DNA from: Hungatella hathewayi WAL-18680
GTDB taxonomy: Bacteria > Bacillota > Clostridia > Lachnospirales > Lachnospiraceae
Direction: 5' to 3'
Length of the DNA stretch: 64,000 bases
NCBI RefSeq assembly: GCF_000235505.1
Contig: NZ_JH379028.1
Coordinates: 504,849-568,848, forward strand
Part shown: piece after piece, positions 43,061 to 50,682 of the stretch
Layout: the number at the start of each line of letters is the position of its first letter
Numbering within the stretch: the first letter of the stretch is position 1
The notes under the pieces: generated by a model
Databases searched by the model: none
What the model saw: the letters and a program-made list of their open reading frames with translations, nothing else
What the model was told of the DNA's origin: nothing
Made by a program: the position numbers and the translations under genes

Positions 43061-43246
43061 ATGAAAAAATCACTTATACCACTTTTATTATTGCTTAATC
43101 TACTTGCTATTTTCTTACATATGATTTGGAACGAACGACGTTTGGCTTTTCAAATCTTACAAAAAATTCATATGGAAACTGGTAGTGTTTTAAGAGAAAT
43201 GGAATTGAAATGTTCTGATGTATTGAAGAATAAGGAAGAAATTTGA
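43061..43246 (+). CDS. Small single-helix membrane protein
   Basis: The 61-residue protein has an N-terminal hydrophobic helix (KKSLIPLLLLLNLLAIFLHM) and a charged tail. ATG at 43061 has AAAGGAA eight bases upstream; an upstream in-frame ATG at 43031 has none. I do not recognise it. It is divergent from the tandem XRE genes and could be a small toxin or a membrane peptide under their control, which is speculation. Confidence 0.5.
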   Translation: MKKSLIPLLLLLNLLAIFLHMIWNERRLAFQILQKIHMETGSVLREMELKCSDVLKNKEEI

Positions 43247-43322
43247 TGATTATGCAATCAAATACCGCAGGAAGAGATTAATTAAGCATTATTCCCTTAC
43301 TGCGGTAATCACTTTGCTACCT

Positions 43323-43781
43323 TTATGATTGATGCTGGTCAAATAAGATATCATCCTGCAATTTAATATCAAATATGGCCTCTTCTATTACTTTGACACA
43401 TTCATCAGTATGATGTTTAATATCGCTCCCCCAGAATCTAATAACCGTCCATCCCTCAAATAATAATTGTTTATTTACTTCATCATCCCGCTCACGATTT
43501 CTCGAAATCTTGCTAAGCCAGTATGTACTATTATTACTTTTTTCCAATCTGGGTTTCAGTATTTCCCAATCCTTGCCATGAAAAAATTCTCCGTCGCAAA
43601 AAATTGCAATTTTATACTTCGTCAAAACGATATCTGGTTTCCCTGGTAATTTTTCATAATTTTTACGATACCGGTAACCTTTTTCCCAAAGAGCTTTGCG
43701 AAGCAGTACTTCAATTTTAGTATCCCGGTTTCGAATATGCTTCATATTCTTTTTTCGTTGTTCCTTTGTTAAATTATCCAT
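43323..43781 (-). CDS. vsr: Very-short-patch repair endonuclease
   Basis: The 152-residue protein matches Vsr nucleases: MKHIRNRDTKIEVLLRKALW near 13-32, LPGKPDIVL near 45-53 with the catalytic Asp, and GWTVIRFWGSDIK near 110-122. Vsr nicks beside T:G mismatches produced by deamination of 5-methylcytosine. The DGEFFHGKDW segment lacks the usual zinc-binding Cys of DGCFWHGC, so the zinc site seems absent. It is the last gene of the restriction-modification operon, in keeping with protection of the methylated site. Confidence 0.9.
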   Translation of the reverse strand: MDNLTKEQRKKNMKHIRNRDTKIEVLLRKALWEKGYRYRKNYEKLPGKPDIVLTKYKIAIFCDGEFFHGKDWEILKPRLEKSNNSTYWLSKISRNRERDDEVNKQLLFEGWTVIRFWGSDIKHHTDECVKVIEEAIFDIKLQDDILFDQHQS

Positions 43782-43835
43782 AAACCATCAGTCTCCATCA
43801 GATATATTATCTATAAACTGAAACAACGCATATTG

Positions 43836-45392
43836 TCAAATAATATCATTCATCAAAACCTGTCTGTTTACACTAAAAATATCTTTTATCTTTTCGTGAG
43901 AATAAGGCTGTTTATTATGCTGCTCTACCATTTTTATAACATTCGTCACACTCATTGCTGAACCATTAACCCCTGTTGCATCAGCAATCGATTTAATTTG
44001 ACTATCAATATGACTGCCAAATCCACCTGCAATATAAGAAAAGAATGCTAAAGCATTATTGGAAGAGCTGTATTTATTCATATTACCAATATAATTATGT
44101 ACCATACGATTGTAATGGTCATTATTAATTGTATATTTGTGGTAAGCCTTATTGTCAATTATCGCCTGATATCCAGCACAGTCAGATATCAGCAAAACAT
44201 CTGGTGTCAATCCAATCGGACCCACATGTTTTGTTTCAAATCCAAAAACATCCTGAAACAGCTCTGCTGTGGCCTTTTCAAACTCAGTCGCTTCATCACG
44301 CCCTTTAAATGCCATTTCAAAATATTTAGTCATGAAACCACCTATGGAACCATTCGGATATGTTTCAATCAAAATATTTTCTACTGTCTTATCATCAATC
44401 CCCGTCTGCTGAACGATATAATCAACTACTTGAGGCGTTATTTTTGTAATTGGCCTTTTTAGCGATTCAGCTATGTAAGCCTGCATTACTTTTTGCTTAG
44501 CGATTACTCTTGCCGTTATGGTCTGAGTCATGATAAGATTTCGATTATCTTTTTTATGTTTTGGGTCAATTCCATATTTTCGCTGAAAATATTCATGCTG
44601 TTCGGGTCTATCAATAAAATGAGGAATATCACTTAAAATTTTTTGGACTTCTACATATTTTTCATCAAGTATTGCCACTCTCCCGTCATCACGTTTTGCA
44701 AGCTGAGTATATTCCAGCCAATTTACGATTGTATTCGCTAAATCCATCAAATGGCTAAACGGATGGTCAGGATTAACTTCTCCCTTTGATGACTGATATT
44801 TTTCAAAGAAATCCACTTCGAGGCATGCATCTCCAAAATTTCTGTATTGTATAATTCGATTAACTATATAACTATAACATTTATCACTTTCGTTTTCAGC
44901 TTCCGTTACAACAATTTTGGCAATCTCTTCCTCGGTAAGATATTGTATCCTATCATCATTAAGTAATTTTAATAGGAACCGAAATGGCCTGATTTTAAAC
45001 CGCTCTGCCACCTGTACTCCCCGCCCAATTGAAAAAGCTGATGGAAACTGATACTTTAATATCTGATTTGTCAACACTTCTACTGGAGAATCGCCATTCA
45101 TGATTGCCTCTCCAGCTAAAGTCAATTTTATTTTCCCCGTAGCCTCCTGAGTAAAAATCAGCCCAAGGCTGACCAGCCACGCTTTGTATGTTCTCGCTCC
45201 TCCTCCTGTCTGGTCACGTCGTTCTCCTTTTCTTTTCAAACCAGCGGCTTCCAGTGCATTTTCATAGGCGAGATGAGAGTCTCTCTGCCCATCCCATTCT
45301 TGGTTAAGCAATAAATCTGTAAACGCCGCCAATACTTCTGGTATCGAATTAAGTTTCCTTTTCGGCCTTGTTACCCACCAATAATTAAGCAT
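43836..45392 (-). CDS. FokI-like type IIS restriction endonuclease
   Basis: The 518-residue protein ends in a FokI-type cleavage domain. The PD-D/ExK motif is P397-D398 in GLTPDVLL, then D413 and K415 in AIIDNKAY, as in FokI and AlwI relatives. A later stretch (YIAGGFGSHIDSQIKSIAD) parallels FokI. Residues about 1-330 form the DNA-recognition part (winged-helix-like segments). It cuts DNA outside an asymmetric site, and the methyltransferase encoded immediately upstream protects the host. The recognition sequence cannot be read from the protein. Confidence 0.82.
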   Translation of the reverse strand: MLNYWWVTRPKRKLNSIPEVLAAFTDLLLNQEWDGQRDSHLAYENALEAAGLKRKGERRDQTGGGARTYKAWLVSLGLIFTQEATGKIKLTLAGEAIMNGDSPVEVLTNQILKYQFPSAFSIGRGVQVAERFKIRPFRFLLKLLNDDRIQYLTEEEIAKIVVTEAENESDKCYSYIVNRIIQYRNFGDACLEVDFFEKYQSSKGEVNPDHPFSHLMDLANTIVNWLEYTQLAKRDDGRVAILDEKYVEVQKILSDIPHFIDRPEQHEYFQRKYGIDPKHKKDNRNLIMTQTITARVIAKQKVMQAYIAESLKRPITKITPQVVDYIVQQTGIDDKTVENILIETYPNGSIGGFMTKYFEMAFKGRDEATEFEKATAELFQDVFGFETKHVGPIGLTPDVLLISDCAGYQAIIDNKAYHKYTINNDHYNRMVHNYIGNMNKYSSSNNALAFFSYIAGGFGSHIDSQIKSIADATGVNGSAMSVTNVIKMVEQHNKQPYSHEKIKDIFSVNRQVLMNDII

Positions 45393-45407
45393 TAAATCAC
45401 CCCTTTA

Positions 45408-46484
45408 TCAATCACCGCTTCCAATATATGGAGCCATGCTGTCATATGGAATACCTGCAAAAGTTTTTAAAATTGCTTCAAATATAATTCTGGCACCATC
45501 TGCCGGAACTGCCATACCAATTTGTTTTCTCACAGATTCCTTAGAGCCTTCAAATACAAAATTATCTGGAAATGTCTGCAGCCTTGCTCTCTCTCTGTTT
45601 GTAAGCGCTCTAGGCTCTTCATAATGGTAAATATGTGTTCCACCTCCTCCAGAACCCGTTACTGTATAAGCAGGTTTATCTGGAGAAAGCCGTTTATAAA
45701 TTTGGCTGATTTTAGCACCTTTCACTTTTAACTGCAGTCTTTCAGGTATATCAGCCGTAAAAGCATTTTGACCTGGTTTTATGTATGATAATCTTTCTAC
45801 TACCTGTGGAGACTGTTTTGTTAATTCATTATTAGGAGCATCTGCTGGAATTTCAGGTACTTCAATAGCAGTTCTGCATGAAATATCCTTATCTTTATAC
45901 GGTTCTGTACTAGGAATTTTAAATTCATAGGGTAAATCTTTTCTTATACCCACGATTATCATTCTGTGTCTCGCCTGAGGTACTCCATATTCTTCAAACT
46001 TATAGAGATTTGGATATATTCTATATCCAGCTTTGACTAAATCTTCTTGAATTTTTTTAAACGCCTGTCCCTCGTTGGCGCTTTTTAATCCTCCCACATT
46101 TTCAGCCAAAAACCATAATGGCTGATATCGCTTAAGAACTTTAACCCCATATGTATATAAAGGACCAAATGTACCATCAAACCCTTTTTGTTCTCCAACA
46201 ACCGAAAAATCATTACAAGGAAATCCAAATGCCAGCGCATCAATATCGCCCAGTGGTTCTATATCAAGTTTCCTTACATCTCCGCAGATAACACTCTCCT
46301 CATCGTTTGGACATATATTTCTTCGATATGTTTTACATGTATCTGCATCATAATCATTCGCCCATTTATGAATAATTTTATATTCCGGGTCACTAATACG
46401 CGCTGTCATTGCTCCAAGCGCAAGCCCACCTGGCCCGCAGAACAATTCTCCCAATCGAAACTCTTTCACTTCATTTGCATTCAT
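45408..46484 (-). CDS. dcm: DNA (cytosine-5) methyltransferase
   Basis: The 358-residue protein has the ordered motifs of C5-methyltransferases: motif I LFCGPGGLALG near 14-24, motif IV FGFPCNDFSVVGEQ near 90-103 with catalytic Cys, motif VI AENVGGL near 135, motif VIII QARHRMIIVGI near 174, and IX-X near the C-terminus. A target-recognition region lies between VIII and IX. It methylates the host's restriction sites. The ATG overlaps the controller gene's stop (TGATG). A type IIS site normally needs both strands modified; only one methyltransferase is seen here. Confidence 0.95.
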   Translation of the reverse strand: MNANEVKEFRLGELFCGPGGLALGAMTARISDPEYKIIHKWANDYDADTCKTYRRNICPNDEESVICGDVRKLDIEPLGDIDALAFGFPCNDFSVVGEQKGFDGTFGPLYTYGVKVLKRYQPLWFLAENVGGLKSANEGQAFKKIQEDLVKAGYRIYPNLYKFEEYGVPQARHRMIIVGIRKDLPYEFKIPSTEPYKDKDISCRTAIEVPEIPADAPNNELTKQSPQVVERLSYIKPGQNAFTADIPERLQLKVKGAKISQIYKRLSPDKPAYTVTGSGGGGTHIYHYEEPRALTNRERARLQTFPDNFVFEGSKESVRKQIGMAVPADGARIIFEAILKTFAGIPYDSMAPYIGSGD

Positions 46485-46693
46485 CAAACTTCTTCTCCAT
46501 TCGCCAATATAAATTTTCTCTTAAATTCTACCCCCATAGCATCCGCTACTTCTTCCAATTCAGATATTGTAAAACTGCCTCTCTTCATCTTAGAATTAAA
46601 ACTCTGAGGAGACTTTCCCAGTCTCCTGGCCAGCTCCGCCTCACTAATATTACAGCGCACACATAATACTTTTATCTGCTCCGATATTGTCAT
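46484..46693 (-). CDS. XRE-type controller protein of the restriction system
   Basis: The 69-residue helix-turn-helix protein (ISEAELARRLGKSPQSFNSK) is the size and position of a restriction-modification C protein. It is translationally coupled to the methyltransferase gene downstream. Operator-like repeats (TGACAATATC twice, AATATCAA/TTGATATT inverted) overlap its promoter and start codon, suggesting self-control that delays nuclease production after entry into a new cell. Confidence 0.85.
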   Translation of the reverse strand: MTISEQIKVLCVRCNISEAELARRLGKSPQSFNSKMKRGSFTISELEEVADAMGVEFKRKFILANGEEV

Positions 46694-46745
46694 AACAGCC
46701 CTCCCTTAATATCAATATTATAAACGAATTTGTTGATATTGTCAA
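46683..46745 (-). promoter_or_regulatory. Consensus promoter and controller operators
   Basis: TTGACA (46745-46740), 17 bp, TATAAT (46722-46717) is a perfect promoter in the minus sense. GATATTGTCA occurs at 46683-46692, over the controller start codon, and at 46735-46744, over the -35. An AATATCAA (46708-46715) / TTGATATT (46733-46740) dyad flanks the -10. These are probable binding sites of the encoded controller. Confidence 0.8.
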
Positions 46746-46754
46746 AATATTTTA

Positions 46755-47978
46755 TTAGCTTGCTTCTCTATCTCTTTCAATATATTTCATGAAATTAAAG
46801 ACAAGGGAAGACTTATCATCGGCTGGCATTACACGCGTAATATATGTCCAAAAACTGTATAAAAAAACATTAATACATTCCCTTTCATACTCATTCTCAC
46901 AGCATTCTTGAAACTTCTTGCAAATATCAAATTCTATTTCACCATTTAAATCATAATCAAATAAAGCTGTAATCCATAATGGAATATATTGTACCCAATT
47001 CTTATTTTTAGATTGGTAATTCGAAGTTAACTCCAGCATATTTTTAGATACCAAACTTATAACATTTGTTTTATAAAATTTATCTTTCATATAAATCGCT
47101 CTGTTAAAAGCTGCAATATCTAATATTGAATGTATGAAATGATGATACTTTGATACTTCAATCATTTCAATGTTGCCAACAAATTCTATTTTTTTAGCGC
47201 AACTTACACAAAATCCCCAGTCGTCATAGAAATATCTTATAGCCAAGCTTTCTAAGTAAGATTCATCTAACTTTTTTAAAACAATTATATTTATAACAAA
47301 CACAAACATCATTAAAGTTATATATATTGTATATTCGATATTAGTTCGACTTAAGATGAAGAGTAGTAGGATATTAGCAACAAAAAAAAATTTCATTTTT
47401 TTACTAGCATTTTTATACCAATTAAACTTATATCTTCCGTGAAGATTCGCATATTCAATGTTAAATATATCAGGAATTTTTTTATAATATTTCAAAAATT
47501 GGTCGTAAAACTTTTCACTATTTTTTATTAATTCAAATACATCTAAATCATCTAATTTAATTTTAGATATTCTCCAAATCAAATCCTTTCTCATTCCTAT
47601 TCGTACCTCAGTATTTTTATGCTCTTTATATAAATTTAATAAATTTATTATAGAATAAAAACTTATAGTAATAAATAATGCCAATAGAAAGGCAACACTC
47701 ATATAATTATTTTCAACAATTAACTGTAATTTTGTATCTAATAATTGAGTTCCTACAATCAATATCAGCCATACAAAACAAGCTATCCAAACCGACTTTA
47801 ACTTGTTTCCTTTTAAAGAAATCTTTGAGTTAATCAGAGGCCATACACCTACTAAAATTTTTAAAAAAACAAACATTGAATTCATTAAATAAAGAAACAT
47901 TCCAAAAGATACCATCCCTATTACTATGGATAGTGTTAAACTATATACAGAAAAAGGATTCCCCCATCTTTTTATCAT
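46755..47978 (-). CDS. Hypothetical polytopic membrane protein
   Basis: The 407-residue, very AT-rich gene is not recognised. The protein has two to four N-terminal hydrophobic helices (residues about 10-45 and 60-105) and a further pair near 185-225. Soluble parts carry FCVSCAKKIEFVGN and a Glu/Cys-rich C-terminal segment. ATG at 47978 replaces an upstream TTG; neither has a good ribosome site. Placed between two restriction systems, it could be a membrane effector or an unrelated passenger. I cannot assign a role. Confidence 0.55.
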   Translation of the reverse strand: MIKRWGNPFSVYSLTLSIVIGMVSFGMFLYLMNSMFVFLKILVGVWPLINSKISLKGNKLKSVWIACFVWLILIVGTQLLDTKLQLIVENNYMSVAFLLALFITISFYSIINLLNLYKEHKNTEVRIGMRKDLIWRISKIKLDDLDVFELIKNSEKFYDQFLKYYKKIPDIFNIEYANLHGRYKFNWYKNASKKMKFFFVANILLLFILSRTNIEYTIYITLMMFVFVINIIVLKKLDESYLESLAIRYFYDDWGFCVSCAKKIEFVGNIEMIEVSKYHHFIHSILDIAAFNRAIYMKDKFYKTNVISLVSKNMLELTSNYQSKNKNWVQYIPLWITALFDYDLNGEIEFDICKKFQECCENEYERECINVFLYSFWTYITRVMPADDKSSLVFNFMKYIERDREAS

Positions 47979-48145
47979 TAGTAACAATCGAATGTTGCCG
48001 TAATTTCAGAAATCATTTTTAATATAACATCTCGCACATGGGATTGACAATAATAATAAGCAACATGTAAAACCACCCCATATTGATAACATAAAATCCA
48101 TTTTAATTTCTCCTTTTATTTTGTTATTTTAAAAATATATAATGA

Positions 48146-48174
48146 AAAAGAGCTTGAAAAAGTTCCAAGCTCTT
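48146..48174 (-). terminator. Rho-independent terminator
   Basis: AAGAGCTTG pairs with CAAGCTCTT, followed by TTTCATT on the minus strand. It ends the LlaJI/McrB-like operon after the small gene at 48199. Confidence 0.75.
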
Positions 48175-48198
48175 AATATTTTCTAATATTTCAACACA

Positions 48199-48582
48199 CT
48201 AAATTATTGTAAACTGAACATCAACAGATGATAAGAATTCTACCCGGACTTTATTTCCAGCCTCAGCATTACAGCTTTCATACCATGGTGTAAATGCTTT
48301 ACAAGCTCCTGCACCTATTCCTTCAAATTGCTTTGCATATTGAATCCCATCCTCAAAAGGACCATTTCCTGCTGCCTTAATTGGAAATGAGTCAAATCCA
48401 TTTGTAAAATGTGCCATATATGTAGTTCCTCTAACAAGTCCAAATCTCCTAGCTGCATCAGACGGAATCTTTACATATGATTCTCCAGAAATCATTGCCC
48501 TATTTGTTGGATTTCTATGTTCGCCCCAATTAATGTGCGCCTCACCAATTTCCACAACATACATATCTCCTGCCTTTGGCAT
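48199..48582 (-). CDS. Small protein resembling B3-like DNA-binding domain
   Basis: The 127-residue protein contains HINWGEHRNPTNRAMISGES at about 17-36 and YVKIPSDAARRFGLVRGTTY at about 37-56. These resemble the pseudo-barrel domain that follows the nuclease in NgoFVII/PLD-type restriction enzymes (pattern GLNWGQR...AYIPIP...). Here the domain stands alone, without a nuclease. Downstream of the LlaJI-like gene on the same strand and before a terminator, it could supply DNA recognition. The match is from motif memory only. Confidence 0.45.
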   Translation of the reverse strand: MPKAGDMYVVEIGEAHINWGEHRNPTNRAMISGESYVKIPSDAARRFGLVRGTTYMAHFTNGFDSFPIKAAGNGPFEDGIQYAKQFEGIGAGACKAFTPWYESCNAEAGNKVRVEFLSSVDVQFTII

Positions 48583-48674
48583 ACCATCAACTCCATTCTT
48601 TTTAATATAATTTCATTTTATCATATTTTAACGCCGATAGCTATTGTCCAAATATATAATTACTGATACTGCAG

Positions 48675-50660
48675 TTATAAATAGATATCTCTTATCAACT
48701 CCATAATTATTTTACACAGCTTGTCCATACTATTTCCTTCCACCATGCATCTAATTTCTGCTTTTCCTTCAAAACTTTTCTTTAATACGTCTTTCACGCG
48801 CTCAATATCAAAGATATCTACATCATCCAACAGTTTTACCTGTTTTTCTATATCAATTGCTGCGTCGGCAATCTGACTGCATTTACTATAAGAATTCCCC
48901 TGCTCTTCTGCCACCATACTTCCATAGTTTCCTTCATATGGAGCAAAGCCATAGTATGTTTCTGCTGCAACTGGACAAATTGCATCATAAATGAGTTTTG
49001 CACCTATTTCTTTTTTCAATTGATTAGGATAAATAATTTTCCCCTTATCTGCACCCATCTTTAATTTTTTTTCTGCTTCATAACTACTATTTCTTATTCG
49101 TCGCGAATATGCCATCATTCTTCCTGCAAAGTTTTGTTCTGCCAGAGATTTCTGTGCAGCCTGAGGGATATAATCCACTATATTAGTTATCTGTTTACCC
49201 GATAAATAATAATCATACATTTCCTCTGCACATAATTTTACAACAGCTATATTTTGAAGTGTCTTCCCGCCAATGGTGTGGAGCATTTTCAATTCTACAT
49301 AGCCATAATTTTTATCTGCTTCTTCTTGAGGACATAAAAACATATTCTGAACATAATGAAATCCCTGTTTCGTAATAAAATCCTCGTATGCCAATTGATA
49401 CAGATACTGCTTCGTTACATCTCCAACCCCTGGCTGTCCCGTCACTTTCCAGCCTGATTTCTGTTCTTTAAAATCAATTCGATAATACTTTGCATCATAG
49501 ATGCCAAAACAATAATCCCCATGATCATTACATGGATAGCTGCAAATCAAATCTGGTTTCAACGTGTCAATCTTATCATCATATACAGCAGGGGTATTCT
49601 TGTACCAAACTGGACTGTCTATGATATTGATTAACTTCTTTTTCTTAAACTTATTTGATTTATATACATCCACCAAAGGCATCGGTAAATAATGCTTCTT
49701 TTCAATATTTTCCAATGTTTCATATAAAATACTTCCAAAATTATCAGCACAAACTTCTTCCCAAATAAGATTAAAGCTATTGGTTCCATAAAGGCTGAGA
49801 CTAACATCATTTTCGTTTGTCTTATGATTCGCTATATAAGTATATAACGTTTTTAACAAATTCTGCTTTCTTGTTACATACTGAACCTTAATTTCATTTT
49901 GAAGTCTGTATAATATATAATCTTTATCTCCAAAATCCTCTACCACTGTGTCTGTAAGTTCAGCATCTGAAATATCAAACAAATCAAATATGCCCATCCG
50001 CTTCAATTCCCGTGAACAAGTCGACAATATACATTCATGCAGCCTTCTAAAATAATCCATGTCATTGTCCATACGATTATGTGTCTGCAATTCCACATAA
50101 TAAGGACGGTCATTCTGTATCAAAGCATATGTTTCATTGATGGTCTTATCCCAAAGAATTTCTCCGTCTCCGTTTGTTTCAATGATTTCATGTTGGTTGG
50201 TATACAAGCCATATGTAAAATATTCTTCCAATAAATGTAGTGAAACCGCCAGGTGATTAAATATTCTGTTATCATCTTCACCATTAAACAAATAAATCAA
50301 CTGCTCTTTGGAATTGTATTTTTCTATAACCCTTAGTACTTTTTTCAACTGCAGTATAGGTTCTTTTGTTGATGAAATATATTTCGGATAACATTTAAAA
50401 ACATGACTTTCTAATACAACTACGCCCACAAAATCGAAAACGTACTCAATATCAGCTGCATTTTCTACTACACCAGTTAATACAATATCTTGATTAGACA
50501 GTTCTTCATATTCTGGCTTTAACTTATTTACCGCTTTAACAATCCCATATTTCTTGAGAATACCCACAAGGCGTTTTGTTTCCTCTAAATCAGACTCTAA
50601 TTCTTTTGAAATCGCGTAAAGTGTGTAATGCTTCAGCTCTTGAAAAAATCCTTTGCCCAC
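48675..50660 (-). CDS. LlaJI-family restriction endonuclease (McrC-like partner)
   Basis: The 661-residue protein resembles the LlaJI family: FKCYPKYISS near 88-97, GDGEILWDKTINETYALI near 174-191, RPYYVELQTHNRMDNDMDYF near 196-215. The probable nuclease core is DLICSYPCNDHGDYCFGIYDAKYYRI, with D/E-x-K-type residues in YDAKY near 385-415. The start is GTG with AGAGAGG 8 bases before it. In LlaJI and McrBC systems this subunit cleaves while an AAA+ partner translocates DNA. That partner is encoded immediately upstream with 22 bases between. Confidence 0.8.
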   Translation of the reverse strand: MGKGFFQELKHYTLYAISKELESDLEETKRLVGILKKYGIVKAVNKLKPEYEELSNQDIVLTGVVENAADIEYVFDFVGVVVLESHVFKCYPKYISSTKEPILQLKKVLRVIEKYNSKEQLIYLFNGEDDNRIFNHLAVSLHLLEEYFTYGLYTNQHEIIETNGDGEILWDKTINETYALIQNDRPYYVELQTHNRMDNDMDYFRRLHECILSTCSRELKRMGIFDLFDISDAELTDTVVEDFGDKDYILYRLQNEIKVQYVTRKQNLLKTLYTYIANHKTNENDVSLSLYGTNSFNLIWEEVCADNFGSILYETLENIEKKHYLPMPLVDVYKSNKFKKKKLINIIDSPVWYKNTPAVYDDKIDTLKPDLICSYPCNDHGDYCFGIYDAKYYRIDFKEQKSGWKVTGQPGVGDVTKQYLYQLAYEDFITKQGFHYVQNMFLCPQEEADKNYGYVELKMLHTIGGKTLQNIAVVKLCAEEMYDYYLSGKQITNIVDYIPQAAQKSLAEQNFAGRMMAYSRRIRNSSYEAEKKLKMGADKGKIIYPNQLKKEIGAKLIYDAICPVAAETYYGFAPYEGNYGSMVAEEQGNSYSKCSQIADAAIDIEKQVKLLDDVDIFDIERVKDVLKKSFEGKAEIRCMVEGNSMDKLCKIIMELIRDIYL

Positions 50661-50682
50661 GTGGTTCGCCTCTCTTTACTTC

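Noticed and set aside
43263-43307. Terminator between the small membrane gene and vsr
   Set aside because: TACCGCAG/CTGCGGTA pair over a long loop with no T-run; too weak to list as a terminator.
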